A stretch of DNA of 64,000 nt from Lepus europaeus (taxonomy: Eukaryota > Chordata > Mammalia > Lagomorpha > Leporidae): NCBI RefSeq assembly GCF_033115175.1, contig NC_084838.1, positions 59,674,468 through 59,738,467 of the forward strand, written 5' to 3'. Shown piece after piece: positions 1 through 10,944 of this stretch. A program made the translations under genes and the position numbers. How positions within the stretch are numbered: position 1 is the first letter of the stretch; each line of letters opens with the position of its first letter. Below the pieces are notes generated by a model, which saw only the letters and a list, made by a program, of their open reading frames with translations, ran no database searches and had not been told where the DNA came from.

Positions 1-268
1 TTAAACCGCTGGCATCCCATATGGGTGCTGGTTCAAGTTCTGGCTGCTCCACTTCCAATCCAGCTCCCTGCTAATGATCTGTGAAGGCAGTACCCAAGTA
101 CTTGGGCCCCTGCATCCACATGGGAGACCCGGAGGAAGCTCCTGGCTCCTGGCTTCAGATCGGCTCAGCTCTGGCCGTCGTGGCCATATGGGAAGTGAAC
201 CAGCGGATGGAAGATTCTCTCCCCCCACCCCAACTCTGCCTTTCAAATAAGTTAATTAAAAAAACAAT
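1..268 (+). mobile_element. C SINE, type A, cut by window edge
   Basis: The first base falls inside the head of the element, just before CTGGCATCCCATATGGGTGC. The body runs through the usual GGAAGCTCCTGGCTCCTGGC stretch and ends in a short A-rich tail after CTCTGCCTTTCAAATAAG. Confidence 0.9.
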
Positions 269-636
269 TAAGAGGCCAAGTAGTTACAAAACTTGCCCAG
301 GAGTAATCAAGGTGTCTACAGAGAAAAGCAAAGAGAAACAATAAGGCTGACAGAAACCCCAAGAGTCAACAGATATTTAATACAAGCCAATGTGAGAGCA
401 GCAGATGAACGTGGGAGAGACCTGCTCATTCCCGGACTGAAACACACGTATAAAGGTGAGAAACCCATTAATGGGCTGGTATAGCAGCTGCCCTGTCAAT
501 GCCCCCTTCCTGGACAGAGGCCCAAACTAAAGAAACTGCTAGGGACAGGATCAAAATTGAGCAGAATAGGAAAAATAATGACAAAATTGGAGATGGCCCA
601 GACCAAAATGGAGGAGGAAACAGCATCAGATCTCAG
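269..636. other. unassigned sequence
   Basis: Three short plus-strand frames (about 60 codons) occur here, but none resembles a known protein and there are no splice signals I would trust. No repeat family was recognised. It is probably decayed old transposon sequence. Confidence 0.4.
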
Positions 637-649
637 AAAAAAGTCCCCA

Positions 650-987
650 GAGGCTGGCACTGTGGCATAGCAGGTAAAGCCTCTACCTGAGGTGCCAGCA
701 TCCTATATGGGCTAAAGCTCAAGTCCAGGCAGCTCCACTTCCAATCCAGCTCCCTGCTGATAGCCTGGGAAAGCAGTAGAAGACAGCCCAAGTGCTTGGG
801 TCCCTGCACCCATGTGAGAGACCAGAAGAAGCTCCTGGCTCCAGGCTTAGGATCAGCCCAGCTCCGGCAGTTGCAGCCATTTGGATAGTGAACCAGCAGG
901 TGGAAGACCTTTCTCTCTATCTATCTTTCTCTCCCTCTCTCTTTCTGTAACTCTGCCTCTCAAAGAAATAAATAAATCTTAAAAAAA
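650..987 (+). mobile_element. C SINE, type A, with TSD
   Basis: Full-length copy flanked by the direct repeat AAAAAAGTCCCCA at 637-649 and ending at 1000. It contains a CTATCTAT pyrimidine tract before the tail. Confidence 0.93.
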
Positions 988-1000
988 AAAAAAGTCCCCA

Positions 1001-1440
1001 TAGTGTTTCACACAAAAAAAACAATTTAACACAGGATTAAATTGTTAGAAAAGGTTTACTCAATCATGCCTCATTCACAAAGTTCATACAAACTAATCAT
1101 CCAAAAAACAAACAAACAAACAAAAAAACAGAAAAGTAATGGGGTCAAAACCCACATAAAGTTAATACAGGAAAAAAAGAGTGTGGGACATAAAAGAATC
1201 CTAGAAATGAAAGTATGCCCCTAAAACAGAGGAAAATTATAACTCACTGTTTCAGAATGAACCAAAAGACATTTTTAAAATGGTTTAAGATATGAAAGAA
1301 CATGAACCAGAACTAGAAAAACTCAGGAATGAGGTTAACAGGGACCAGAAACAATTATAAAGAAAGAAAAATAATTTGAGCAATGAAGGCTAAATTAAAG
1401 GGGATGATAAGAGCAAACAGATACGACCAAAAAAAGTCTT
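1001..1440 (+). other. A-rich relic, possibly HAL1/L1-like
   Basis: No gene is recognised. The plus strand around 1290-1440 reads as a lysine- and glutamate-rich coiled-coil-like stretch broken by stops, and this continues past the next SINE to about 1900. That resembles the ORF1 part of an old LINE (HAL1 or L1), but the match is weak. Confidence 0.3.
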
Positions 1441-1453
1441 AAAAAGACACAGT

Positions 1454-1790
1454 AATGGGGTCAGGCAGTGTGCCGCAGCAGGTTAACACCCTGGCCTGAA
1501 GCACTGGCATCCCATATGGGCACCGGTTTGAGATCCAGCTGCGCCACTTCTAATCCAGCTCTCTACTATGGCCTGGGAAAATAGTAGAAGATGGCCCAAG
1601 TCCTTGGGCCCCTGCACCCACATAGGAGACCCAGAAGAGGCTCTTGGCTCCTGGGTTCGGATCAGCGCAGCTCCGTCCGTTGTGGCCAACTGGGGTGTGA
1701 ACCATCGGATGGAAGACCTCTCTCTCTCTGCCTCTCCTCTTTCTGTGTAACTCAGACTTTCAAATAAATAAATAAATCTTTTAAAAAAAA
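1454..1790 (+). mobile_element. C SINE, type A, with TSD
   Basis: Flanked by AAAAAGACACAG, seen just before the element (ending near 1452) and again just after its A tail (ending near 1804). Confidence 0.93.
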
Positions 1791-1803
1791 AAAAAAAGAC
1801 ACA

Positions 1804-2260
1804 GCAAATGAAAGAGAAAAATATTAAACAAAACCTGAAAAAAGAGATCAAAAGGACTGAAGACAAAACACTAAAGACAAGCAAAGACTAGCCAACATGA
1901 GGCTAACAGAGGTCCCTGAATAAGAACATTAAAGCAAACAAATGGAATAAACAATAAATACTGTAATTCAAGAAAACATTTTTGAAACATAACAGTGTAC
2001 ATTTTAAAAAAGTAAACCAAGGACCTGAGAATTTGATCCAGCAAAATCAATAGCAATAACTTTAAAGAAAATTTGTACTCAAATGTTCATAACAGCCAAA
2101 AAGTCAAAATGATCTAAATTTCTATCAACTAATCAATGACTAAATTAGGGGGAATATCATTCAGTCATAAAAAAGGAATGAAGTAGTGATACATGCCACA
2201 TAGATAAACCTTGAAAACATTGTACTAAGTGAAAGAAGCCAGACACAAAAAGCCACAGAT
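1804..2260 (+). mobile_element. old L1 ORF2 3' fragment
   Basis: The plus strand, in broken frames, shows the end of L1 ORF2. There is an ancestral ATCATTCAGTCATAAAAAAG segment, then a stretch matching the common mammalian L1 sequence around AAGTGAAAGAAGCCAGACAC. The fragment resumes after the SINE at 2262-2550. Confidence 0.7.
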
Positions 2261-2261
2261 A

Positions 2262-2550
2262 GGGAAAGAGCTTGTCATAGTAGTTAAGCCACCACACTGG
2301 ATACCCATATCCCACGTTGGAGTTCCTGGGTTAAAGTTCCAGCTCCACTCCTGATTCCAGCTTCTTGCTAATGCACACCCTAAGCAGCAGCAGGTGATGG
2401 CTCAAGTGGTCGATTCCTTACCACCTACAAGGAAGATGCAGATTGAATTTCTGGTTCCCAGGCATTTGAGGAATGAATAAATGGATGGGTTTGTTCATTC
2501 TTTCTCTCCCTATCTCTCTCTGCGAAAGAAAATAAATGAAACCAGAATAT
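2262..2550 (+). mobile_element. C SINE, type O, inside old L1
   Basis: Divergent copy with the CAGCAGCAGGTGATGGCTCAAGT core. It interrupts the L1 fragment, so it is younger than that L1. Confidence 0.8.
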
Positions 2551-2781
2551 CTTATTTTAAAGCCACATGTAAGTACCACCCAATAATATGAAATTCCCAA
2601 AAAGGCAAATTTATGAAAACAAAAAGTAGGTTCACAGTTGCCAGCAGGTGAGAGAGAAGCTGGGTCTTACTGCTAATAGGTACAAATTTTGTTTTTAGAG
2701 GTGATGCAAATGTTCCTGAATTAGACAAGCATTACAGTTGTACAATGTAGTGAATATACTAAAACATCTAACTGTGTACTT
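2551..2781 (+). mobile_element. old L1 3' end, continued
   Basis: Continues the L1 broken at 2260. The AGGTTCACAGTTGCCAGCAGG segment is typical of the region just after ORF2 in older mammalian L1s. Confidence 0.6.
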
Positions 2782-3104
2782 TATTTTTTTTTCAACAGGC
2801 AGAGTTAGACAGTGAGAGAGAGAGACAGAGATAAAGGTCTTCCTTCTGTGGGTTCACCCCCCAAATGACCGCTACGGCCTGAGCTACGCCAATCTGAAGC
2901 CAGGAGCTAGGTGCTTCTTCCTGGTCTCCCATGCAGGGATGCAGGGGCCCAAGCACTTGGCCATCCTCCACTGCCTTCCCGGGCCACAGCAGAGAGCTGG
3001 ACTGGAAGAGGAGCAACCAGAACAGAATCTAGCGCCCTGACCGAGACTAGAACCCGGGGTGCCGGCGCCGCAGGTGGAGGATTAGCCTAGTGAGCCGGGG
3101 CGCC
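2782..3104 (-). mobile_element. C SINE, type Y, with TSD
   Basis: Reverse-oriented copy, T-run first, with CAACAGGCAGAGTTAGACAG near its 3' end and GGGGCGCCGG at its head. The imperfect direct repeat TCTAACTGT(G/A)TA flanks it (about 2766 and 3105). Confidence 0.92.
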
Positions 3105-3180
3105 GGTCTAACTGTATAGCTTAAAATGGTAAATTCTATGTTATGTGAATTGTATCTCAAATTTTAAAATTCAACATATG

Positions 3181-3636
3181 GGGCCAGCGCTCTGGTGTAG
3201 CAGGTTAATGCCCTGGCCTGAAGCGCCGGCATCCCATATGGGTGCCGGTTCAAGAACCATCCGCTCCTCTTCCCATCCAGCTCTCTACTATGGCCTGGGA
3301 AAGCAGTAAAAGATGTCCCAAGTCCTTGGGCACCTGCACCTGCATGGGAGACCCAGAAGAAGCTCCTGGCTCCTGGATTCGAATCGGTGCAGCTCCTGCT
3401 GTTGCGGCCATCTAGGGGGGTGAACCAACAGAAGGAAGACCTCTCTCTGCCTCTCTGCTCTCTGTGTAACTCTGACTTTCGAATAAAGCGTGGTGCGCTG
3501 GCCGCAGCATGCCGGCCGCGACAGTCATTGGAGGGTGAACCAACGGCAAAGGAAGACCTTTCTCTCTGTCTCTCTCTCACTGTCCACTCTGCCTGTCTAA
3601 AAAATAAAAAAATTTAAAAAATAAAAAAATAAAAAA
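3181..3636 (+). mobile_element. composite C SINE (type A plus 3' half of type Y)
   Basis: A type A copy runs to an AATAAA-like tail at about 3488. Directly after it comes the 3' half of a type Y copy (from GGTGCGCTGGCCGCAGCATG) with its own A-rich tail. The direct repeat TCAACATA flanks the whole unit at 3171-3178 and 3638-3645. Either a chimeric SINE inserted as one piece, or a truncated Y copy landed in the tail of the A copy. Confidence 0.85.
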
Positions 3637-3671
3637 CTCAACATAAACAAATCCTACCTAAGGTCTCCCTT

Positions 3672-4290
3672 AGAGGCCAGCGTTGTGGCACAGCAGGTTA
3701 AGCTGCCACTTGTAATGCAGGCATCACATAGGAGTGCCCATTCAAGTCCTGACTGCTCCGCTTCCAATTCAACTCTCTGCTAATGAGCCTGGGAAAGCAG
3801 TAAAGATGGCCCAAAATTGGGCCGATGCTAACCATGTGGGAGCCTCCTGACTTCAGCCTGCCCCAGCCCTGGTATTTGGGGCCATTAGGGGAGTGACCCA
3901 GTAGATGGAGGATTTCTCTGTAACTCCACATTTCAAAGAAATTAATCTTTTTTTTTTTTTTTATGTGACAGAGTTATAGACAGTGAGAGAGACAGAAAGG
4001 TCTTCTTCCATTGGTTCACTCCCCAAATGGCTGCTACAGCAGGAACTGCGCCGGTCTGAAGCCAGGAGCCAGGTGCTTCTTCCTGGTCTCCCATGTGGGT
4101 GCAGGGGCCCAAGCACTTGGGCCATCCTCCACTGCCCTCCCAGGCCACAGCAGATCGCTGGACTGGAAGAGGAGCAACTGGGACTAGAACCCGGCGCCCA
4201 TATGGGATGCTGGCGCTGCAGCCAGAGGATTAACCAAGTGAGCCATGGTGCCGGCCCCAAAATTAAATAAATCTTTAAAAAAATAAAACA
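3672..4290 (+). mobile_element. C SINE, type O/A, split by a minus-strand SINE
   Basis: The plus-strand copy is 3672-3947 with its tail resuming at about 4258 (AATTAAATAAATCTTT). The minus-strand copy 3948-4257 sits in that tail. Confidence 0.85.
3948..4257 (-). mobile_element. C SINE, type I, nested in a SINE tail
   Basis: Contains GACAGAGTTATAGACAGTG at the 3' end and GTGCCGGCCCC at the head. AAATTAA-like sequence lies on both sides, as expected for insertion into the A-rich tail of the host SINE. Confidence 0.9.
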
Positions 4291-4560
4291 GGGGGCCAGC
4301 ATTGCGACATAGCAGGTAAAGCCACAGCATGCAACACTGGATCCTATATGAGTAGTGGTGGTCTGATAAAGCAGCAGAAGATGGCCCACGTGCTTGGGGC
4401 CTGCCACCCACATGGAAAACCTGGATGAAACTCATGGCTCCAACCTGGCCCAGCCCTGGCTATTATGGCCATTTGCGGAGCGAATGAGTAGATGAAAGCT
4501 CGCTCGCTCGCTCTCTATTTCCTTTTAACTCTGACTTACAAATAAATAAATAAGTAAACT
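4291..4560 (+). mobile_element. C SINE, type O/A
   Basis: Starts at GGGGGCCAGCATTGCGACATAG and ends in AAATAAATAAATAAGTAAAC. A short GCTCGCTCGCTCGCTC tract sits at 4499-4514. Confidence 0.85.
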
Positions 4561-4607
4561 CTTGGTTGATACCCAAGAATATGCTTTCTAAAAATAATAA
4601 TAAATTG

Positions 4608-4716
4608 AGTCTTAAATACATTTAGTCATTTACCAAAAGTCACATTTGTAGAAAGTGACAGAGTCTGGATTGATACCCAAGTTGATTGACTCCAGAGCTT
4701 GCCATGTACCTTATTA
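4608..4716 (-). mobile_element. MIR fragment
   Basis: AAAAGTCACATTTGTAGAAAGTGACAGAGTCTGGATT and the following GACTCCAGAGCTTGCC pattern match the antisense of the MIR core and its 5' part. Confidence 0.7.
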
Positions 4717-5334
4717 CTGGCCTTCAAGACAAGGCTCACCCCAGCCAGGGAGCACGAAAGACCTCCCTTCTCAGGGAAGCACTTCTGCTCCCTGCTGCTG
4801 ATTCCTCAGACACAGATCATTCATCCCCATGTCCCAACAGCAAATCAGGGTCTTCTGGACAAAAGATTACTCGGATCTTCAGTGGACACTCAATCTGGAT
4901 GGGAACTTTTTCACAGGCTCGGGACAAAAACCAGGCCATTCAGTCGCTGTGGTGGATAAAGGCAAGGTTTAAGTCAGCTTTTTATGTTGATGGATTTTTT
5001 TCATTTAAACATCTCCATTTCTGAATTGAGAGTATTCTTACCATTCCTACTAAAATAGATAATGGAATATTACCTGCATATTTCTTCAATAAGAAGCTCT
5101 TTAAAAAAATAGATAGTAGGGAAATTCGGGCCACAAAACCAAGGATCTGGACATCTTGAAAGGAAGTACTAGCCAGAAAACAATTCTGCTTTAAGAGTTC
5201 AGAGCCACAGCTGGTACAACATTTTCCTACCTCATATTTGAGTCCTTCAGTCTGCATCCAAAATGTGCTCATCTCTCAGTATGTCTGCACAAATGGGAGG
5301 AAAAGGGATGGACAAGTGGATGGAAAATAAGAAC
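4717..5334. other. unassigned single-copy-looking sequence
   Basis: Frames of up to 112 codons exist on the plus strand (4686-5024) and 96 on the minus strand (4982-5272), but neither shows a known domain, splice context or coding bias. If CCDC171 lies on the minus strand as I infer, this is its first intron. Confidence 0.4.
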
Positions 5335-5550
5335 TACTATTACTGAGCATTTACTATGGGCCACATGCTGAGTTGAGCATCCCTGATCTCTTTAATCCTT
5401 CCAATAAACCTAGATGACTACTGTGCACAGCTTACAAATGAGAAAGCAGGCGTTTTGTAAACGCTGAGTAAATTAGGACACTCAGTGGGAAAATTAGAAT
5501 TCCGGCCCCTACACGGCTGACTCCAGAATCCACCCTCTTTCACTAGGTAC
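5335..5550 (-). mobile_element. MIR, near full length
   Basis: Begins with the antisense MIR end (TACTGAGCATTTACTATGGG). It passes through the TTTAATCCTTCCAATAAACC and ACAAATGAGAAAGC segments and ends near GACTCCAGAATCCACC. Confidence 0.8.
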
Positions 5551-5639
5551 TGCTATCTTCATTAGTAATAGCACAGGTGTTGGGAGTCTGTCTGTCCTTA
5601 TATGTTTCACCTTCACTGGGGATGTTTGAGTCTCTCATC

Positions 5640-5780
5640 AAAGCAAGATCAACACAGAGGATTAGACAATCAAAAAATGTCAGAAGTAAATGAAACTTCA
5701 GGATCCAAGCCAATACGCTTATCTGACAGATAAGAAACTTAAGCTTAAGGCTACCTGATTTGCCTGAGATCCAAACATAG
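5640..5780 (-). mobile_element. possible MIR-like relic
   Basis: TTATCTGACAGATAAGAAACTTAAG resembles the antisense MIR CATTTTACAGATGAGGAAACTGAGG segment, followed by a weak TTGCCTGAGATC segment. Distant, so the class is uncertain. Confidence 0.4.
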
Positions 5781-6279
5781 AAAACCATTCCTTCACCTCT
5801 CCTCTTAGCAGGTTTGTTTTCCTCTGCCCTTCGTGGAAACCCATGTTCCTTTCCAGCTTACCACTGTTTTGTTGCACTGTTAGGACAAGTGACAAAAAGG
5901 TAGGTTCTTTTCTTCAAAGTTATGAGAACTATAAAAACCCTGATGGGTAATGGAATAGAGTTAGGTACCAACTCTTTCTAATAAATAAATGCTATTGGAA
6001 TAACATAGAAACGAACGAATATGTATTTCCCTGGTATAATTAGCATAATGGAGTAAACATTCAAAAGGAGGCGCCACTTGTGCAGAGAATTTACAGCTCT
6101 GGGAAAACTCGCAGCTGACTCTTCCAAGTCTCTCAGAGTCCTTAAGTACAAGCTGCAGAAGACAGTCTAGCACAACTCTAGTTACCAAACATTTAGGGCG
6201 TCTAGCATTAAAAAGAGGAGGAGAAAAACGTGGCCTTTGTCCCCGGAGGGCTTACTAATTCTGGGGCGGGGGGGGGGGA

Positions 6280-7620
6280 CTACACGCTGAAGTTGTAAAC
6301 CCAAGAAGCTCCAAGCCCGGGCCGTCTGGTCCCCAGCCAGCCCTCAGGGTACTGCGGCTGCGTCTCAGCCTCCGATGCTGCAGCATCCTCGCCCCGCTGG
6401 GCGGAGACACCGTGCCTGGAAAGCTGGCGGTGCGTCCCCGCTGGCGACCCTAACAGCCCTAGGCTGACTCGAGGACTCCCACAGCCCTCCCTGCAGCCCC
6501 TACACCGCTCCGCTCCAAATCGCTCCTCCCCAACTCGTTCTCCTCGAAGTCTCCACACCCTTCGGTTACCTCAGGGGTCTCGCCTGGTCCAGACCGCACA
6601 CCCAAGCTGCCCAGGGGCAGAAGGGGGTCCGGGCAGCCCTCGCGTATCAGGGGTAGGAGCAAAAATTGTGGAACCCGACGGACTCTAGGACCCGAGGAGC
6701 AGGAACGAACAGCACAGGGGGACTGGAGGGGACTAGCCCCTTGGAGAAGTTTACAACCGCCACTTCCGGGGGCTGGGCAGAAGCGGCGGCTGCCGTCTCA
6801 GACCTCCGCAGACTTTCGCAGGCGTCGCCGGCCCCGCCCCGGCCCCGCCCCGACCCCGCCCCGACCCCGCCCCGCTCCCACCGGCCCCAGCCGTCCCCTT
6901 TCCTCCCGCAGCCCTCACCCCCGCGTCTCCGAGATACGTACTCAAAGTACGCCGGGCTCCGATTGGCGGAGCCCGCCCGCGAAGCTGCGCGCCCTCGCTG
7001 GGGGGCCGAGCCGACGCATGCGCCGTCTCCGGGACGCGGCGCGTTCGCGGCCGAGCGCGCGCATGCGCGCTGCCGTTCCAGACGTTCCGCCTCGCCTTGC
7101 GAGCCTGAGGCTGGCTGTGCGTCTCAGTGTGTTCACAGCGTGAGGTCCTCAGGTTGCTGGCGCAGAATCCCCAGAGGCTACTGGAAAAGCAGATTTTAAC
7201 TCCTTTTCCTTGCTTACTGAGTGAAAATCTGAGAGGCCAGACCCTGCATTTTGTAAACTAAATGCTGCGCCGATTCTTAGGGTCAGCGCAGCCTTCCCGG
7301 TCTGTGGGCTAGTGCCAGAGCCCAGAGGGAAATTCTTGGGTTTGGCTTCTGCACCAGTGGCTGTTCCCCTGCGTCTGAACGGCTCTCGGCCGCTTGTCCC
7401 CTCCTCCCGTTCCCATAGTAAACCGGGCAGGAAGAACGCGTGTCGGTGCATTAATCCCGTCGCAGTGCATGTAAACATTGCATAACGAAGCACAGGGCCT
7501 GGGAGCCAGGCGCGCTCCGTCTCTGCCGCTCCCCCACCGCTGTTACTCGCGCGCGCGTGCGCCTCCCTCTTGTTGATAATTTCTACTACGGTTCCTGCCG
7601 GTAGCTGCTCCACAATCTGC
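6280..7620. promoter_or_regulatory. CCDC171: CpG island, probable CCDC171 promoter (leftward)
   Basis: Dense CpG against an AT-rich background. Sites seen: an ETS-type ACTTCCGG at 6762-6769; tandem GC boxes (GCCCCGCCCC, CCCGCCCCGACC) at 6831-6882; an inverted CCAAT (GATTGG) at 6961-6966; and two NRF1-type palindromes, ACGCATGCGC at 7014-7023 and GCGCATGCGC at 7059-7068. There is no TATA box, which fits a housekeeping-type start. In human, from memory, CCDC171 lies head-to-head with PSIP1 about 40 kb upstream of it. Here the island is about 48 kb upstream of PSIP1, so leftward transcription is expected. On the minus strand a good splice donor reads TGAG|GTAACC with the exon ending at 6570, and a weaker one (GGGG|GTGAGG) lies near 6915. 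The first exon is probably noncoding. The gene assignment rests on synteny, not on a coding match. Confidence 0.6.
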
Positions 7621-8245
7621 TGCCGCCTCGGGGAGGTTGGGAAACCGAATCCTTTTGTTCCTTGGCTTTGGAAAGCCTAGTCCCCAAAGAACAGTGTACA
7701 TTGGAGAGATTTTGATTAAGGATTTTATCCGCGCAAAAAGGTGTTCGGTACCAAAAAATAAATAAAAATTAAAAAAAACAAGCCTATTGTGCTAGACTCC
7801 TCCCGTGTCGATTGTAATCAACCTGAAACCAGGTGTAGCGGCTGTCTTCTGTCTCCCTCAGAGCAGCCAACGGTCAGAAAGGCAAATATAAATTAGGATT
7901 AAAACCGCAGTGATTCTTTCAGCACTGAAACCTTAATTGGTTTGAGTTTATTCGGTTCGATTAAAAAAGGAGGCCAGTCCCACTTCCAAATACTTTAGCC
8001 AGAAAGAAGATAATTGCTTCAAAGGAAAGAGCTTAGGGAAAGGAAAAACAGCCCACTTAACATTTAGAACTGAAATGGAAAATTACAACAGACTAATGAG
8101 ATTAGCGCTTGTGATTTTACAAGCTTTGATACCTATAAATTTCTTATTTATAGTTTCACAAAATCATGAAAGTGATTATGTAAGAATATGCTAAATATAC
8201 TGTGTTGTCCACTATTTTCTTTTTACTTTTTCATTGAACTTCTAG
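7621..8245. other. AT-rich flank of the CpG island, nothing recognised
   Basis: No repeat and no convincing exon. It contains an A-rich tract around 7757-7790. It could be regulatory because it joins a promoter island and is free of SINEs. Confidence 0.35.
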
Positions 8246-8247
8246 GT

Positions 8248-8600
8248 TTTTTTTTCTTTTTTTTTTTTTTTAAGATTAATTTATCTATTTGAAAGGCAAA
8301 GTTACAGAGAGGCATAGACAAAGATAGAGAGAGAGGTCTTCCATCCGCTGGTTCACTCCCCAATTGGCCTCAATGGCTGGAGCTGCGCCGATCTGAAGCC
8401 AGGAGCCAGGAGCTGCTTCTGGGTCTCCCACGCCGGTGCAGGGGCCCAAGGACTTGGGCCTTCTTCTACTGCTTTCCCAGGCCATAGCAGAGAACTGGAT
8501 TGGAAGTGTAGCAGCCAGGACTCAAACCTGCACTCATACAGGATGCCGGCACTGCAGGCGGTGGCTTTACCTGCTGTGCCACCGCACCAGCCCCCCCCCC
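8248..8600 (-). mobile_element. C SINE, type A
   Basis: Reverse copy starting with a T-rich tail and TAAGATTAATTTATCTATTTG, ending in GCACCAGCC followed by a C12 run. Confidence 0.9.
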
Positions 8601-8649
8601 CCGCTATTTTAATGACAAAGGGGTACAGCCTCATGAATTTGCAATCCTC

Positions 8650-9000
8650 ATTTATTATTCAACATTTATGGAATGCGGAGTATGTACTTTATAGGAAGCT
8701 GAGTGACAAAAATACAGGGTGTGTAACACAGGTACAGTGGGGGTCAGAAAGGGGAAATGATAATATCAACCCTGAGCACCCAGGAAGGATTTCCAGAGAA
8801 CCCTGAATTTAGTCTGGAAAGACACGGACTCACCAGCTAACATAATTGGAGGGAAAACATCAAAATTACAAACACCAGCACGCAACAGCAGGACAGATAT
8901 GAAAAAGCTCTGTGTTCGGGAGGAGTAAGAGATGAGGCTGAAGAAATATGTAGAACCCGGATCACAAAGGATCTTCTAGGTCATACTTGAAAGTTTATCA
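8650..9000 (-). mobile_element. old L2 fragment
   Basis: The order of segments (TTATTATTCAACATTTATGGAATGCGGAGTATGTACT, then AAAATACAGGGTGT, then GATGAGGCTGAAGAA, then CACAAAGGATCTTCTAGGTCATACTTG) follows antisense L2. Diverged, so the limits are loose. Confidence 0.55.
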
Positions 9001-9001
9001 A

Positions 9002-9262
9002 GGGGCCAGTGTTGTGGCAAAGCGGATTAAGTCACTTCTGATCCAGCTCCCTACTAGTGTGTCTGGGAAAACAGCAGAAGATGGCCCAGGTCCATGAGCC
9101 CCTGCTCTGAGGTAGACTGGGAAGAAGTTCCCCAGCTCCTGCTTTCTCCTGGCTTCCGAGGGGCCCAGCCCTGCCGTTGCAGCCATTTGGGGAGTGAACC
9201 AGTGGATGGAAGATGTCTCTTTCTTTCTCTCTTGCTCTCTCTCTTCCTCTCTTTCCTGGCAC
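9002..9262 (+). mobile_element. C SINE, type A, internally deleted
   Basis: GGGGCCAGTGTTGTGGCAAAG head, then a jump straight to CTTCTGATCCAGCTCCC, so the segment holding CATCCCATATGG is missing. There is no clear A tail. Confidence 0.8.
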
Positions 9263-9419
9263 GTTGATCCTCTTCAGCTCTCTCCAGCATAGGTGAGAAT
9301 CTGCACTCTGTTTTTCTCTGAAACTGTTGCTGCTGCTTAGCGAACCGTCATTCCCTGCCCTTCCACGGTCCTGCCCTCAACCTTCACACTGTCTAGATAA
9401 GCATCCTGCTTGATGTCAT

Positions 9420-10380
9420 CTAATCCTGCAAGTGTGAATTCTAGGTACCCAATATGCAATTCTTGATATCCACTTCTGACCTCTCCTGAGCTCTGATTTT
9501 GAATTTTTAACTCCTATTTGAATTGGCCTGGTATTGTTGAATTCAACATATCTAAACCTTAATTATCTTTCTCAACTTCTCACAGGAGCCTCCCAAGCAA
9601 CTCAGCTACTATTTTTAAAACATCTTATCTCCAAGACACGGAGGCAAGAAAACCTCAGAATATCTTCCAGGCTCTCAATTCATACATCCCTGAATGCCCT
9701 TCCTGTAAGCCTCTAGTCTTCTCTGTGTCTACCAGTAAGCAGCTGCATTTGTTTGCTTCCTATGCAGACACTTGGAAGCCCGACCTTCCCTTTGTTGTGG
9801 CCTCTGCAAGTCAGTTACCTTCTTTTGTGCAACTTCTCAATAGTTTTAGAGGTGGTTAATTATCATCTAGGGTATTTTAAAACTGCCAAGCAGGAGAAAA
9901 GAGGAACAGAAAATAGAAAAAAGAAGTTAAAAAGCAGGCCTTGGGGGCATATGTACATCTTCAGGACACTGGGGAATGTCCTGAGCTGACTGTCTGTATG
10001 TGAGCCTCAGGGCTTTGTAAGCACCAGATGAGCCGCAGCCTTTTGACCCTTTCATAACCTCCATAACCTCCCCCAGAAGGTTCAAACACCAGGTGCTTTG
10101 GTATCAATTCTTAGAACTGAAAAGCTTTGCCATAATTGTTGCTCTCAGTGGTTCTGGTCCTTTGCTCCTTCCATATGCTACAACGGAATTGATCTTTCAA
10201 AAAGTGTGCCTTGGATCATGTTACCATCTTGATTTATTATTTTACTGGCTCCTCTTTGCTTACAGGATAAAACCAAAACTTCACGCCTGCCAATCAGGGA
10301 CCCCTAATCTCCTCCCCACCTGCCTTTCCAGCTGTGCCTCCTCATATCTCAGGAAAAATCTTCTCTCCCCATCACATTAG
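9420..10380 (+). mobile_element. old L2, discontinuous
   Basis: Two blocks fit sense L2. One lies around 9500-9590 (GAATTCAACATATCTAAACC, comparable with the L2 CTCAAACTTAACATGTCCAAAA segment). The other is 10180-10380 (TTGATCTTTCAAAAAGTG through GGATAAAACCAAAACTTCACG). The middle is decayed. No gene was seen. Confidence 0.55.
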
Positions 10381-10484
10381 CAACAGAAAACACAAGATAT
10401 TCCGGAATAAGTGTGTAAGAAGTAGGTAGGCATGGACCTGTATTAAAAGTCTTGATATATATAAGTTAATATAAGAAATATGGG

Positions 10485-10810
10485 GGGGATGTTGTGGCTC
10501 AGCAGATTAAGTCACTGCTTGGGACACCCACATCCCACATTGGAGGAGCTGAGATCGAGTCCTGCCTTGGTTCTGATCCAGCGTCCTACTGATGCCCTAG
10601 GAGGCAGCACATGCTGGCTCAAGTCCCTGCCACTTGTGGACACTCAGATGGAGTTCCTGTCTCATGGCTTCAGCCTGGCCCAGCCGCAGATGTGTGGGCA
10701 TTTGGGAAGTGACCCAACAAATAGAAGGTATCTCTCCCTGTCTCTTTTTACATATCTTTATCCCCCCTCTCTACATAATTCTGCCTTTCAAATACATTTT
10801 TTTTAAAAAA
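10485..10810 (+). mobile_element. C SINE, type O
   Basis: Head GGGGGGATGTTGTGGCTCAG, core GGAGGCAGCACATGCTGGCT, tail CTGCCTTTCAAATAC plus T- and A-rich ends. Confidence 0.85.
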
Positions 10811-10944
10811 AGATTTAAATCCAAGCAACATTTTAAATATGAAAAATACACCAAGCACTATGCAAAATGCTGTCACATTTATTCTATTTTTTCAAAAATG
10901 CAAATACCTTTATCATTTGCTGTGCTAATACATGTTCGCTTTAA

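Noticed and set aside
4982..6188. Minus-strand frames (up to 96 codons) considered as CCDC171 coding exons
   Set aside because: CCDC171 is expected to be a long coiled-coil protein. These frames show no heptad pattern, and one of them overlaps a MIR.
6831..6890. GC-box tandem array considered as a minisatellite
   Set aside because: Only a few units of about 9-10 bp, in a promoter island. Better read as clustered Sp1-type sites.
6666..7199. 177-codon plus-strand frame in the left CpG island
   Set aside because: Composition-driven (Pro/Arg/Ala/Ser) with no domain. The GC-box array alone explains the long run.
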